DNA from: Amycolatopsis sp. FDAARGOS 1241
GTDB taxonomy: Bacteria > Actinomycetota > Actinomycetes > Mycobacteriales > Pseudonocardiaceae
Reading direction: 5' to 3'
Assembly (NCBI RefSeq): GCF_016889705.1
Contig: NZ_CP069526.1
Span: 7,761,001-7,825,000 of the forward strand
DNA length: 64,000 bases
Below the pieces are notes generated by a model that was not told where the DNA came from, searched no databases, and saw only the letters and a list, made by a program, of their open reading frames with translations. Positions 1-8,117 of this stretch are shown piece after piece (positions within the stretch are counted from its first letter, which is position 1; the number at the start of each line of letters is the position of its first letter). The translations under genes and the position numbers were made by a program.

Positions 1-812
1 GAGTAGCTCACCATCACCGAGCCGACGCCGCGCTGCACCGCCTCCTTGAACGGCGGCAGGTGGATCTGACGAAGTTCCTGCTCGCTGAGCTGCGTGTTGC
101 CCTCGTTGACGCCGCCGGTCGTGCCGCCGTCGCCCACGTAGTGCTTGGCCGTCGCCAGCACCGACGCGGGCCCGCCGAGTGACCGCCCCTGCAGGCCGGT
201 GATGACCGACGTCATCTCCGTGGCCAGCTGCGGCACCTCGCCGAACGACTCGTACGTGCGCCCCCACCGGTCGTTGCGCGCGACGCACAGGCACGGCGCG
301 AAGTCCCAGTCGATGCCCGTGCCGGACACCTCTTCGGCCGTGGCGCGCCCGATCTTCTCCACGAGCTTCGGATCGCGTGCCGCGCCGAGCCCGATGTTGT
401 GCGGGAACACGGTCGCGCCGTACACGCCGTTGTGGCCGTGCACCGCGTCGACGCCGTAGATGAGCGGGATGCCCAGTGGCGTCGCCAGCGCCGCCTTCTG
501 GAACCCGTCGTACATGTCGGCCCAGGTCTGCGGCGTGTTCGGGGTGGGCTGCGAGCTGCCACCCGACAGCAGCGACCCGAGCCGCGCGTTCGTCACGTCC
601 GCCGGCGACTGCACGCCGAGGCGCTCGGCCTGCATCATCTGCCCGAGCTTGTCGTCGAGGCTCATGCGCTTCAGCAGATCCGCGACGCGCACCGTCACGG
701 GCCTTCGCGGATCCTTGTACGCCGGGCTGTTCCCGGCCAGCGCGGGCGTGTGCGCGCTCACCACGAGCGCCGCGGCCAGCACCCCGAGCGTGATCGAACG
801 AGCGACGCGCAT
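1..812 (-). CDS. Glycoside hydrolase family 3 protein, N-terminal part (runs off the left edge)
   Basis: The N-terminal 270 residues of a secreted beta-glucosidase-like enzyme are present; the rest lies outside the window. Translation from the ATG at 812 gives a signal peptide (MRVARSITLGVLAAALVVSA, then HTPALA) and a GH3 TIM-barrel start: a KLGQMMQAE stretch, IYGVDAVHGHNGVYGATVFPHNIGLGA, and the ATAKHYVGDGGT motif with the conserved Lys-His pair that binds glycosyl substrate in GH3. The catalytic Asp and the second domain are not visible. The enzyme should be exported and act on beta-linked glucosides or xylosides, but the substrate cannot be read from this part. Confidence 0.9.
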   Translation of the reverse strand, partial: MRVARSITLGVLAAALVVSAHTPALAGNSPAYKDPRRPVTVRVADLLKRMSLDDKLGQMMQAERLGVQSPADVTNARLGSLLSGGSSQPTPNTPQTWADMYDGFQKAALATPLGIPLIYGVDAVHGHNGVYGATVFPHNIGLGAARDPKLVEKIGRATAEEVSGTGIDWDFAPCLCVARNDRWGRTYESFGEVPQLATEMTSVITGLQGRSLGGPASVLATAKHYVGDGGTTGGVNEGNTQLSEQELRQIHLPPFKEAVQRGVGSVMVSY

Positions 813-933
813 CCGGTTTCTCCTCGTCGAGCCACCAAACTTCACGCCTTGAATTAATACACAGTTCGCGTAAGTGGTCCAGACCTCGCGGACAAACCGG
901 GTACCGGTCACCGGGATCGCGGTGCGACGAAAA

Positions 934-987
934 GGCCGGGCACGACCTGCCCCGAGCCGCGAGACTCAGGAGGGGTCGTGCCCGGCC
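934..987 (-). terminator. Intrinsic terminator downstream of the DsbA-like gene
   Basis: A 14-bp perfect stem (GGCCGGGCACGACC at 934-947 with its complement at 974-987) is followed on the minus strand by TTTT. It lies just after the stop of the DsbA-like gene at 1011. Confidence 0.7.
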
Positions 988-1010
988 GGAGGAACTACCG
1001 GATCAGGCGC

Positions 1011-1817
1011 TCAGCTCTGCGTGCCGTTCAGCACGGCCGACAGCCAGTCGCCGGAGGCCGAGATGGCCTTGCCGTTGACCGCGACGGTCGGGGTGCCGAA
1101 GCCGCGCTGCCCGCCCGGGAAGTCCTGGGCCAGGTTGGGGTCGTTCTCCGCCTGCTGGAACGCCGTCTGGATCTGCGCGTCGTAAGTCCCCGCGTTCACG
1201 GTCTGCGCGAACTTCGGGTCGGTGATGCCAAGGTCCTGGCCGAGCTTGATCAGCTGCGCCTTGTCGTACCCGCGGCCGCCCTCTTCCGGCTGGTTCTTGA
1301 ACAGCGAGTCGTGGAACGCGGTGAACTTCTGCGACGCGACGGCCGCCAGTGCCGCGTTGGCCGAGTCGAGCGAGTAGCCCGGCGGATCGGAGCGGTCGTT
1401 GAGCAGGGTGACCATGTGGTACCGCACGGTCAGCTGGCCGTTGTTGACCGCCTGCTCGATCTTCGCGCCGTAGGTGTCCTGCAGCTGCTTGCAGTACGGG
1501 CAGAGGAAGTCGGCGTAGATGTCGACCGTCTTCGGGGCGCCGGGCTTGCCGACGGAGACGGCCACGCCGTCGAGCTTCTCCACCACACCGGGGCCGAGCG
1601 TCGTCGACGTGCTCGCCGCGATGGCCGACCCCTCGGTCGAGTTCTTGTTCGAGTTGATCCACACGACCCCGCCGATGACGACGGCCGCCACCACCACTAC
1701 CGCCACCACGACGGCGATGATCTTGTTGCGGTCGCTCGCGGCGCCCCGCGCCTGTGCCACGGACTTCGCGGCCTGCGCCTGGCGCTGGCGCTTCCGCGCT
1801 GCTTCACCCACGGTCAC
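1011..1817 (-). CDS. Membrane-anchored DsbA-like thioredoxin-fold protein
   Basis: A 268-residue protein with a short basic cytoplasmic tail (1-32), one transmembrane helix (about 33-54) and an extracytoplasmic thioredoxin-like domain carrying the active-site motif CPYC at residues 106-109. Later text (FGTPTVAVNGK) is the cis-Pro loop region typical of DsbA/DSBA-like proteins. It probably oxidises or reduces thiols of exported proteins. Its ATG overlaps the stop of the upstream MauE-like gene by 4 bp, so the two are translationally coupled. MauE/DsbD/VKOR-type membrane proteins commonly supply redox equivalents to such thioredoxin-fold proteins, and that is the inferred partnership here. Confidence 0.88.
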   Translation of the reverse strand: MTVGEAARKRQRQAQAAKSVAQARGAASDRNKIIAVVVAVVVVAAVVIGGVVWINSNKNSTEGSAIAASTSTTLGPGVVEKLDGVAVSVGKPGAPKTVDIYADFLCPYCKQLQDTYGAKIEQAVNNGQLTVRYHMVTLLNDRSDPPGYSLDSANAALAAVASQKFTAFHDSLFKNQPEEGGRGYDKAQLIKLGQDLGITDPKFAQTVNAGTYDAQIQTAFQQAENDPNLAQDFPGGQRGFGTPTVAVNGKAISASGDWLSAVLNGTQS

Positions 1818-2374
1818 TCTTTCCCTTCAGCGATGCTCGCCCGGTTCGCGAGCGGCGCGGAGCTCCCGGGCCCCGCGCTCGTGTCGTCTGTCGTGCGCTG
1901 CCGGCCCCAGCCGAGCCAGCCGTCGACCGAGAACAGCGTGCGCGGGCGCACCAGCAGCCAGACGGCCAGCAGGGCGAACCCGGTGTCGCGCAAGATCTCC
2001 TGCGGGTACGCGGTCTGGCCGGCGGCCACCTGGCCGCCGCCGCCGAAGCAGCCGCAGTCGATGCTCAGCCCGCGCGCCCACGACTGGGCGATGCCGGCCA
2101 CGAGCACGGCCAGCAGCACCAGCGCCACGGTCGCGACCCAGCGCGTGGCCAGCCCGAACAGCAGCAGCAGGCCGAGCACCAGCTCGACCAGTGGCAGCGC
2201 GGTGGCGACCGGCCTAATCAGCTCCTGCGGCAGCACGTCGTAAGCCTTCACGGCGATGAACGTCTGCCCCGGGTCAGCCAGTTTGATGGCACCCGAAATG
2301 AGCCACACGGCCGCGAGCCCGAGCCGGGCCAGCGTGCCGATGGTGTCGAGCACGGGTTGGGACAGTCGTCGCAC
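1814..2374 (-). CDS. MauE/DoxX-family integral membrane protein
   Basis: 186 residues with four hydrophobic segments and the signature LSIDCGCFGGGGQVA (Cys-Gly-Cys at residues 107-109), which marks MauE-like proteins required for disulfide formation in methylamine dehydrogenase and common beside DsbA-like genes in actinomycetes. The GTG at 2374 is the start. The C-terminus is polar. Inferred role: a membrane electron-transfer partner for the DsbA-like protein encoded immediately downstream (ATGA overlap). Substrate proteins are unknown. Confidence 0.82.
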   Translation of the reverse strand: MRRLSQPVLDTIGTLARLGLAAVWLISGAIKLADPGQTFIAVKAYDVLPQELIRPVATALPLVELVLGLLLLFGLATRWVATVALVLLAVLVAGIAQSWARGLSIDCGCFGGGGQVAAGQTAYPQEILRDTGFALLAVWLLVRPRTLFSVDGWLGWGRQRTTDDTSAGPGSSAPLANRASIAEGKE

Positions 2375-2441
2375 ACGCCTAGGCTAGCTGCCGGACCTGA
2401 GAACTTCGTGAGTTGTCAACACCCGGGCACAGGAGGGGGAC

Positions 2442-3272
2442 ATGCGGGCTCGCGCGGTGTTCGCCGCCCTGTTGCTGCTGGTCACGTGCGTGGCTTGCGG
2501 TTCGGGCACGGTCACGCGGTCGGATTCGCTCGTGAAACGCGCGCGTGACGGTGACCACCTCACGATCGGGATCCGCTTCGACGCGCCCGGCCTCTCGCAG
2601 CGCACGATCGACGGCCGGTTCACCGGCTTCGACGTCGACGTCGCCGAGTTCGTCGCAAACGAACTGGGCGTGGACGCGGCCCACATCACGTGGCACGAAA
2701 CCACGCCGGCCACGCGCGAGACGGACCTGTCCTCGGGCAGCGTCGACCTCGTGGTCGCCACGTACTCGATCACCGACAAGCGCAAGCAGCAGGTGTCGTT
2801 CGCCGGCCCGTACTTCGTCACCGGCCAGGACCTGCTGGTGCGGCTCACCTCATCGGACATCACCGGCCCGGAGAGCCTCAACGGCCGGCGGCTGTGCTCC
2901 GTGACCGGTTCCACGCCCGCCCAGCAGGTGCGCGACAAGTTCGCGCAGGCCGTGCAGCTGGTCGAGTACCCGCGCTACCCCGACTGCGTCACGGCCCTGC
3001 TCGCCGGGCAGGTCGACGCCGTGACCACCGACGCGGTGATCCTCGCCGGGTACGTCGCGCAGGATCCCGAGCTGCTGCGCGTGGTCGGGCACCCGTTCTC
3101 GACCGAGCGCTACGGCGTCGGCCTGCGCAAGGGTGACACCGAGGGCCGGCACGCCGTGGACGACGCGATCCGCAAGATGGTCTCGAGCGGCGCATGGCTC
3201 AGGTCGCTGCAGGCCAACATCGGCCCGTCGGACTACCCGCTGCCGAAACCGCCGGAGATCACCGAGCAGTGA
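2442..3272 (+). CDS. Glutamate/polar amino-acid-type solute-binding lipoprotein (SBP family 3)
   Basis: 276 residues. An excellent ribosome site (AGGAGGGGGA) precedes the ATG at 2442. The signal peptide ends in a lipobox-like VACG with Cys19 as the probable lipidated residue. The mature part has family-3 features: LTIGIRFDAPGLS, then GFDVDVAEFVANELG, DLVVATYSITDKRKQQVSFAGPY (motif split here across positions about 100-125) and a C-terminal GVGLRKGD. It is similar in build to GluB of actinobacterial glutamate uptake systems. No permease or ATPase genes follow, so it is an orphan binding protein or serves a transporter elsewhere. Its stop codon overlaps the hrpB start. Confidence 0.85.
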   Translation: MRARAVFAALLLLVTCVACGSGTVTRSDSLVKRARDGDHLTIGIRFDAPGLSQRTIDGRFTGFDVDVAEFVANELGVDAAHITWHETTPATRETDLSSGSVDLVVATYSITDKRKQQVSFAGPYFVTGQDLLVRLTSSDITGPESLNGRRLCSVTGSTPAQQVRDKFAQAVQLVEYPRYPDCVTALLAGQVDAVTTDAVILAGYVAQDPELLRVVGHPFSTERYGVGLRKGDTEGRHAVDDAIRKMVSSGAWLRSLQANIGPSDYPLPKPPEITEQ

Positions 3273-5692
3273 TGGCGCTGGAGAACCTGCCCGACCTCCC
3301 GGTCCGCGCGGTCCTGCCCGACGTGCTGGCCGCGCTGGCGGACCACGGCACCGCCGTCCTCGTCGCGCCGCCCGGCACCGGCAAGACGACGCTCGTACCG
3401 CTCGCGCTGGAGCGGGACGGCGGTCGCGTCGTGGTCGCCGAACCGCGGCGCCTCGCCGCCCGCGCGGCGGCCGCGCGCATGGCCACCCTGCTGGGTGAAC
3501 GGGTGGGCGAGACCGTCGGCTACTCGGTGCGCGGTGACCGGAAGGTGTCGGCGCGCACCCGGATCGAGGTCGTCACGTCGGGCCTGCTGGTGCGGCGCGT
3601 GCAGAACGACCCCGAGCTCACCGGGGTGTCGACCGTGCTGCTCGACGAGTGCCACGAACGCCACCTCGACGCCGACCTGTTGCTGGCGCTGCTGCTGGAC
3701 GTCCGCGCGGGCTTGCGCGACGACCTGCGGCTGCTCGCGACGTCGGCCACCGTAGCGTCCGGCCGGCTCGCCCAGCTGCTCGGCGCCGCGCCCGTTGTGA
3801 CCGCGCACGCCCGCACCTACCCCGTCGAGCTCACCTACCGCGCGCCCGCTCGCGGCGCGCGGGTCGAGCAGAGCGTGGCGGCAGCGGTCCGAGTCGCACT
3901 GTCCGAAGGAGCCGGTGACGTGCTCGCGTTCCTGCCCGGCGCCGGAGAAATCGCGCGCACGACTTCGTTGCTGGGTTCGCTCGAGGCCGACGTGCTGCCC
4001 CTGCACGGCCGGCTCAGCGCCGCCCGCCAGGACGAAGCGCTGCGGCCACGCGACCGGCGGCGCGTGGTGCTGGCGACGGCCGTCGCGGAGTCGAGCCTGA
4101 CGGTCCCGGGCGTGCGCGCCGTCGTGGACTCCGGGCTCGCGCGGGTGCCGCGTGTCGACCACCGCCGCGGCCTGGCTGGGCTGGCGACCGTGCGGGTGTC
4201 CGCGGCCGTGGCCGAGCAGCGCGCCGGCCGTGCGGGCCGCGAGGCGCCGGGCCGCGCGTACCGCTGCTGGCCGGAGCACGAGCAGGCGACGCTGCCCGCC
4301 TACCCCGAGCCCGAGATCCGCACGGCCGAGCTTGCGCGGTTCGCCTTGGAACTCGCTTGCTGGTCCACTCCGGACGGCACCGGCCTGGCGTGGTGGGACC
4401 CGCCGGGTGAGGGCGCGCTCGCGGCCGCCCGCGCCTTGCTGGTCACGCTCGGTGCGACGGACGCCGACGGCACGGTGACCCCGCGCGGGCGGCGCATGGC
4501 CGACCTCGGCCTGCACCCGAGGCTGGCCCGCGCGTTGCTCGACGGATCCGAAGCCGTCGGCGCCCGCGCGGCCGCCGAAGTCGTGGCGCTGCTCGACGCC
4601 GGCGCGCAGCTCACCGACGTCGAGGCCGAGCTGCGCCGGTTGCGCGGCGGCACCGACGACGCGGCGCGGCGGTGGAAAACCGAGGTACGCCGGCTCACGG
4701 GACTGGTGAAGTCGCCGGCGCAGCACGGAAAACCCGATGCGGCGCTGATCGTCGCGCTGGCCCACCCCGAGCGGCTCGCGCGGCGGCGCAGCGGTACCGC
4801 GCCGGTGTACCTCATGGCCGGCGGCACCGCGGCCGAACTGCCCGCGGGCAGCGGGATCGGCGTGACCGAATGGCTCGCGGTCGGCGAAGCGACCCGCGAC
4901 CCGGGCCGCGCACAGGGCGCGATCCGGCTCGCCGCCGTGGCCGACGAAAAGCTCGCCGTGCGTGCGGCGCCCGCCTTGCTGTCGGAAGTGGACGAGGTCG
5001 CGTGGGACGGTGACGTGGTGGCCCGGCACGTGCGCCGGCTCGGCGCGATCGTGCTCGCCGAGCGCCCGTTGCGTGCGCCGGCACCGGAACTCGTCCACGA
5101 CGCGCTCGTCACCGGCCTGCGCACCGAAGGGCTCGGCCTGCTGCGCTGGACCGACGACGGCCGCCGGCTGCGCGAGCGGCTGGCGTTCCTGCACGGAGTG
5201 CTCGGCGAGCCGTGGCCCGCGGTCGACGACGGCACCCTGCTGTCCGAAGTGGACAGCTGGCTCGATCTGTCGCGCGCCCGCCGCCGCGCCGATCTCGCGA
5301 ACGTGGACGCCGGCGCTGCCCTGCGCGGGCTGCTGCCGTGGCCCGAAGCCGCGCGGCTCGACGAACTGGCCCCCGATCGGCTCGAGGTCCCGTCCGGCTC
5401 CCGTTACCGCGTGGACTACACCGGGGACCAGCCCGTGCTCGCGGTGAAACTGCAGGAGACGTTCGGCTGGGGCGCCACGCCGACGGTGGCCGACGGCCGC
5501 GTCCCCGTGCTCCTGCACCTGCTCTCCCCCGCAGGCCGGCCCGCCGCCGTGACGGCCGACCTGGAGTCGTTCTGGCGCACCGGCTACGCCGCCGTGCGCG
5601 CCGACCTGCGCGGCCGCTACCCGAAGCACCCGTGGCCGGAGGACCCCGCCACCGCGACCCCGACCCGCCACACCACCCGACGGCAGCGTTGA
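3272..5692 (+). CDS. hrpB: HrpB-type ATP-dependent helicase
   Basis: 806 residues, the usual HrpB length. The start is the ATG at 3272, which overlaps the upstream TGA. Walker A APPGTGKTT lies at residues 32-40, the DEAH-box variant DECH at 125-128, SAT at 158-160, and the arginine-finger motif QRAGRAGRE follows in the second RecA domain. After the helicase core come the HA2-like and HrpB C-terminal regions. The enzyme is a cytoplasmic superfamily-2 nucleic-acid helicase, presumably acting on RNA; its cellular target in bacteria is not settled. Long open frames on the opposite strand here are composition artefacts. Confidence 0.93.
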   Translation: MALENLPDLPVRAVLPDVLAALADHGTAVLVAPPGTGKTTLVPLALERDGGRVVVAEPRRLAARAAAARMATLLGERVGETVGYSVRGDRKVSARTRIEVVTSGLLVRRVQNDPELTGVSTVLLDECHERHLDADLLLALLLDVRAGLRDDLRLLATSATVASGRLAQLLGAAPVVTAHARTYPVELTYRAPARGARVEQSVAAAVRVALSEGAGDVLAFLPGAGEIARTTSLLGSLEADVLPLHGRLSAARQDEALRPRDRRRVVLATAVAESSLTVPGVRAVVDSGLARVPRVDHRRGLAGLATVRVSAAVAEQRAGRAGREAPGRAYRCWPEHEQATLPAYPEPEIRTAELARFALELACWSTPDGTGLAWWDPPGEGALAAARALLVTLGATDADGTVTPRGRRMADLGLHPRLARALLDGSEAVGARAAAEVVALLDAGAQLTDVEAELRRLRGGTDDAARRWKTEVRRLTGLVKSPAQHGKPDAALIVALAHPERLARRRSGTAPVYLMAGGTAAELPAGSGIGVTEWLAVGEATRDPGRAQGAIRLAAVADEKLAVRAAPALLSEVDEVAWDGDVVARHVRRLGAIVLAERPLRAPAPELVHDALVTGLRTEGLGLLRWTDDGRRLRERLAFLHGVLGEPWPAVDDGTLLSEVDSWLDLSRARRRADLANVDAGAALRGLLPWPEAARLDELAPDRLEVPSGSRYRVDYTGDQPVLAVKLQETFGWGATPTVADGRVPVLLHLLSPAGRPAAVTADLESFWRTGYAAVRADLRGRYPKHPWPEDPATATPTRHTTRRQR

Positions 5693-5794
5693 CCCCTGTC
5701 GAAAGTCGGGGGTCGGCCCGACCGGACGACCGATGTCCGCAGCGGGTGCGCGAACGCAGACTCGGTGCCCAGGGATCCGACCGAGGGAGCGCAC

Positions 5795-6706
5795 ATGATC
5801 ACGCTTCGCGGACTGACGAAGCGCTACTGGGAGAAAACGGTGGTCGACGGCCTCACGTGCGTCGTCGCGCCCGGCAGCGTCACGGGGTTTCTCGGGCCGA
5901 ACGGCTCGGGCAAGTCCACGACCATGCGCATGACGGTGGGCCTCGACCACCCGAGCGCGGGCGACGTGCTGGTGAACGGCAAACCGTACGCCGAGCTGAA
6001 GCACCCGCTGCGGGAAGTGGGGGCGCTGCTCGAAGCCAGGGCGCTGCACCCGGGCCGCAGCGCCGCGCGCCACCTCACCGCGATGGCTCGCAGCAACGGA
6101 ATTCCGACCGCCCGCGTCGAAGCGGTGCTCGACACCGTCGGGCTCAGCGACGTCGCGGGCAAGCGAGCCGGGCAGTTCTCGCTCGGCATGGGGCAGCGGC
6201 TGGGGATCGCGGGCGCGCTGCTCGGCGACCCCGGCGTGCTGATGTTCGACGAGCCGATCAACGGCCTCGACCCCGACGGCGTGCGCTGGGTGCGGCAGCT
6301 GATGCGCTCGCTCGCCGAGGAGGGCCGCACGGTGTTCGTGTCAAGCCACCTCATGAGCGAGATGCAGCTGACGGCCGACCACCTCGTGGTGATCGGCAAG
6401 GGCAAACTCCTGGCCGACGCGCCGATCGACGAGTTCATCGCCGGCCACTCGCGCAGTTCGGTCGCGGTGCGCGTGCCGGCGCCGCGCGAGCGCGACACGC
6501 TCGCGCGGCACCTGCAGGCGCAGGGCGCGTCCGTGCAGCCCGACGGCGACGAGCTGCTCGTGACCGGCGCCGACGTCACGCAGGTCGGGGACCTCGCGCA
6601 CCAGCTGGGTGTGCGGCTGCACGGCCTCGGCGAGCGCACGGCTTCCCTGGAGCAGGCATATCTGGAACTGACCGCTTCGTCGGTGGAATACGGGGTGACG
6701 GCATGA
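5795..6706 (+). CDS. ABC transporter ATP-binding protein (antibiotic/multidrug export type)
   Basis: 303 residues from the ATG at 5795, which has GAGGGAG 6 bases upstream; an earlier in-frame ATG at 5765 lacks family homology in its extra 10 residues. Walker A GPNGSGKS is at 34-41, the signature SLGMGQ at about 129-134, Walker B VLMFDEP at about 148-154, and a switch His follows in VFVSSHLMSE. The C-terminal 80 residues resemble the accessory domain of DrrA/CcmA-like exporters. It powers the permease encoded by the next gene (4-bp ATGA overlap). The substrate is unknown. Confidence 0.92.
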   Translation: MITLRGLTKRYWEKTVVDGLTCVVAPGSVTGFLGPNGSGKSTTMRMTVGLDHPSAGDVLVNGKPYAELKHPLREVGALLEARALHPGRSAARHLTAMARSNGIPTARVEAVLDTVGLSDVAGKRAGQFSLGMGQRLGIAGALLGDPGVLMFDEPINGLDPDGVRWVRQLMRSLAEEGRTVFVSSHLMSEMQLTADHLVVIGKGKLLADAPIDEFIAGHSRSSVAVRVPAPRERDTLARHLQAQGASVQPDGDELLVTGADVTQVGDLAHQLGVRLHGLGERTASLEQAYLELTASSVEYGVTA

Positions 6707-7494
6707 CGACCACACAGGTGCGCGCCGGTGGTGGGCTCGCGGGCGCAGCCGCGTCGGAGTGGACGAAGTTCTGGTCGGTGCGGGCGACGTGGTGGTGCCT
6801 GTCCGGAGGCTTCCTGCTGATGCTCCTGTACAGCGGGGTTTCCGGGCTGTCGCAACGGTTCGGCGAAATCGACCCGCCGCAGGGGCCGCACTCGATCGTG
6901 GTGAACGGCTCGATCTACCTCGTCGAGTTCTGCGTGATCGCAGCGGCGACGCTGTTCGTCACGAGCGAGTACGCGAGCGGCAGCATCCGCTCGACGCTGC
7001 AGTGGGTACCGGTGCGCTCCCGCGTGACGCTGGCGAAGGCAGTGATCCTGGTGCCGGTGCTCTTCGCGTACGGCGTGGTGCTGGCACTGGTCGGCATGCT
7101 GCTGTCGGCGGCGCTGATGCCGAGCGGGGCCGCGACGACGACGTTCGGCGAAGGGTTCGCCGCGGCGGCGGGCATGGGCGCGTACTTCGCGCTGCTCGGC
7201 GTGCTGTGCGCGGGCATCGGCTTCGCGCTGCGCAGCGCGGCCGGGACCATCGTGGTCGTGATGGTGCTGCTGCTGCCGTTGCCGATGCTGCTCTCGGCGT
7301 ACGTGGCGCCCGAGCTCATGAACTACTTCCCGGCGTTCGCGGGGCTCAACGGGATGGTGCCCGGCGGGGAGGCGAACCCGCTGCTCGGCGGGTACTCGCC
7401 GTACTCGCCGCTCGTGGGCGTGCTGATCTGCCTGGTGTGGGCGGCGGCGGGGCTGCTGCTCGGGACTTCGGTGCTGAAGAAGCGCGACGCCTGA
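6703..7494 (+). CDS. ABC-2-type transporter permease
   Basis: 263 residues from the ATG that overlaps the stop of the ATPase gene. About six hydrophobic segments are visible, with a cytoplasmic N-terminal amphipathic stretch ASEWTKFWSVRATWW, characteristic of ABC-2 permeases of the EcsB/YthA-like actinobacterial group. It forms the membrane channel with the upstream ATPase. A short inverted repeat (CTCCCC/GGGGAG) lies between this gene and the convergent TetR gene and may end transcription of both. Confidence 0.9.
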   Translation: MTTTQVRAGGGLAGAAASEWTKFWSVRATWWCLSGGFLLMLLYSGVSGLSQRFGEIDPPQGPHSIVVNGSIYLVEFCVIAAATLFVTSEYASGSIRSTLQWVPVRSRVTLAKAVILVPVLFAYGVVLALVGMLLSAALMPSGAATTTFGEGFAAAAGMGAYFALLGVLCAGIGFALRSAAGTIVVVMVLLLPLPMLLSAYVAPELMNYFPAFAGLNGMVPGGEANPLLGGYSPYSPLVGVLICLVWAAAGLLLGTSVLKKRDA

Positions 7495-7512
7495 AGGTTT
7501 CCGGCCTCCCCT

Positions 7513-8067
7513 TCACCGCGTGAGGGGGAGACCGAGGCCCTTGAGCACGGCCCGGGCCCCGTCGGCGAGCTCCATCCGATCGGGTGGATTTGTCGACCCG
7601 GCGCCGGCGAGGGCGTAGAAGATCGAGCCGTCGAGCCAGTTGAGCAACACGCGCGTGTGCCGTTCGGGCTGCGGTGAGCCCGCGGCGGCGAGCAGTTCGA
7701 CGCAGCGGTCGCGAATGGTGCGGCCGCCCTCGTCGTAAGCCGCGCGCAACTCGGGGCGGCGCGTGGCCTCGAGCGCGAACTCGTAGCGCGCCAGCATCCG
7801 GCTGCGGCCGACGGTGATGGCCGCGTGGACCGTCGCGGCGAGGACGTCGGCGAGGTCCTTCGCGCACGCGTCGATGACGGCTTCGTCGAGCTCGACCATC
7901 CGCGCCATCGCGAGTTCCAGCAACGCGCGCCGCGTGCGCGCGTAGTACGAGGTCGAACCCGCGGGCAGGCCCGCGGCGCGGTCGACGGCCCGGTGGGTGA
8001 GCCCGCGCATGCCCTCGGCGGCGATCACCTCGATCGCGGCGTCACCGAGCACCGAAATCCTGTCCAC
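7513..8067 (-). CDS. TetR-family transcriptional regulator
   Basis: 184 residues from the GTG at 8067. The N-terminal helix-turn-helix is clear (AAIEVIAAEGMRGLTHRAV then DRAAGLPAGSTSYYARTR). The C-terminal ligand domain resembles the TetR_C group with mostly helical sequence. It is divergent from an FAD monooxygenase gene, and the 50-bp gap contains two matching palindromes (8075-8108). It most likely represses both itself and the monooxygenase and is relieved by the monooxygenase substrate or a related compound. The ligand is unknown. Confidence 0.9.
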   Translation of the reverse strand: MDRISVLGDAAIEVIAAEGMRGLTHRAVDRAAGLPAGSTSYYARTRRALLELAMARMVELDEAVIDACAKDLADVLAATVHAAITVGRSRMLARYEFALEATRRPELRAAYDEGGRTIRDRCVELLAAAGSPQPERHTRVLLNWLDGSIFYALAGAGSTNPPDRMELADGARAVLKGLGLPLTR

Positions 8068-8074
8068 AATCTCA

Positions 8075-8108
8075 CTCTACAGGTGTAGAGTCCTCTACAG
8101 GCGTAGAG
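8075..8108. promoter_or_regulatory. Double palindromic operator for the divergent TetR regulator
   Basis: CTCTACAGGTGTAGAG (8075-8090) and CTCTACAGGCGTAGAG (8093-8108) are two near-identical inverted repeats whose starts are 18 bp apart. They fill the gap between the TetR start (8067) and the monooxygenase ATG (8118). The second overlaps the region just before the monooxygenase ribosome site (GAGGAGG), so a bound repressor should block initiation. Confidence 0.85.
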
Positions 8109-8117
8109 GAGGCGGTC

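Noticed and set aside
3233..6073. 946-residue antisense open frame over hrpB and the ABC ATPase
   Set aside because: Shadow of high third-position GC; crosses two clearly recognised genes and has no family motif.
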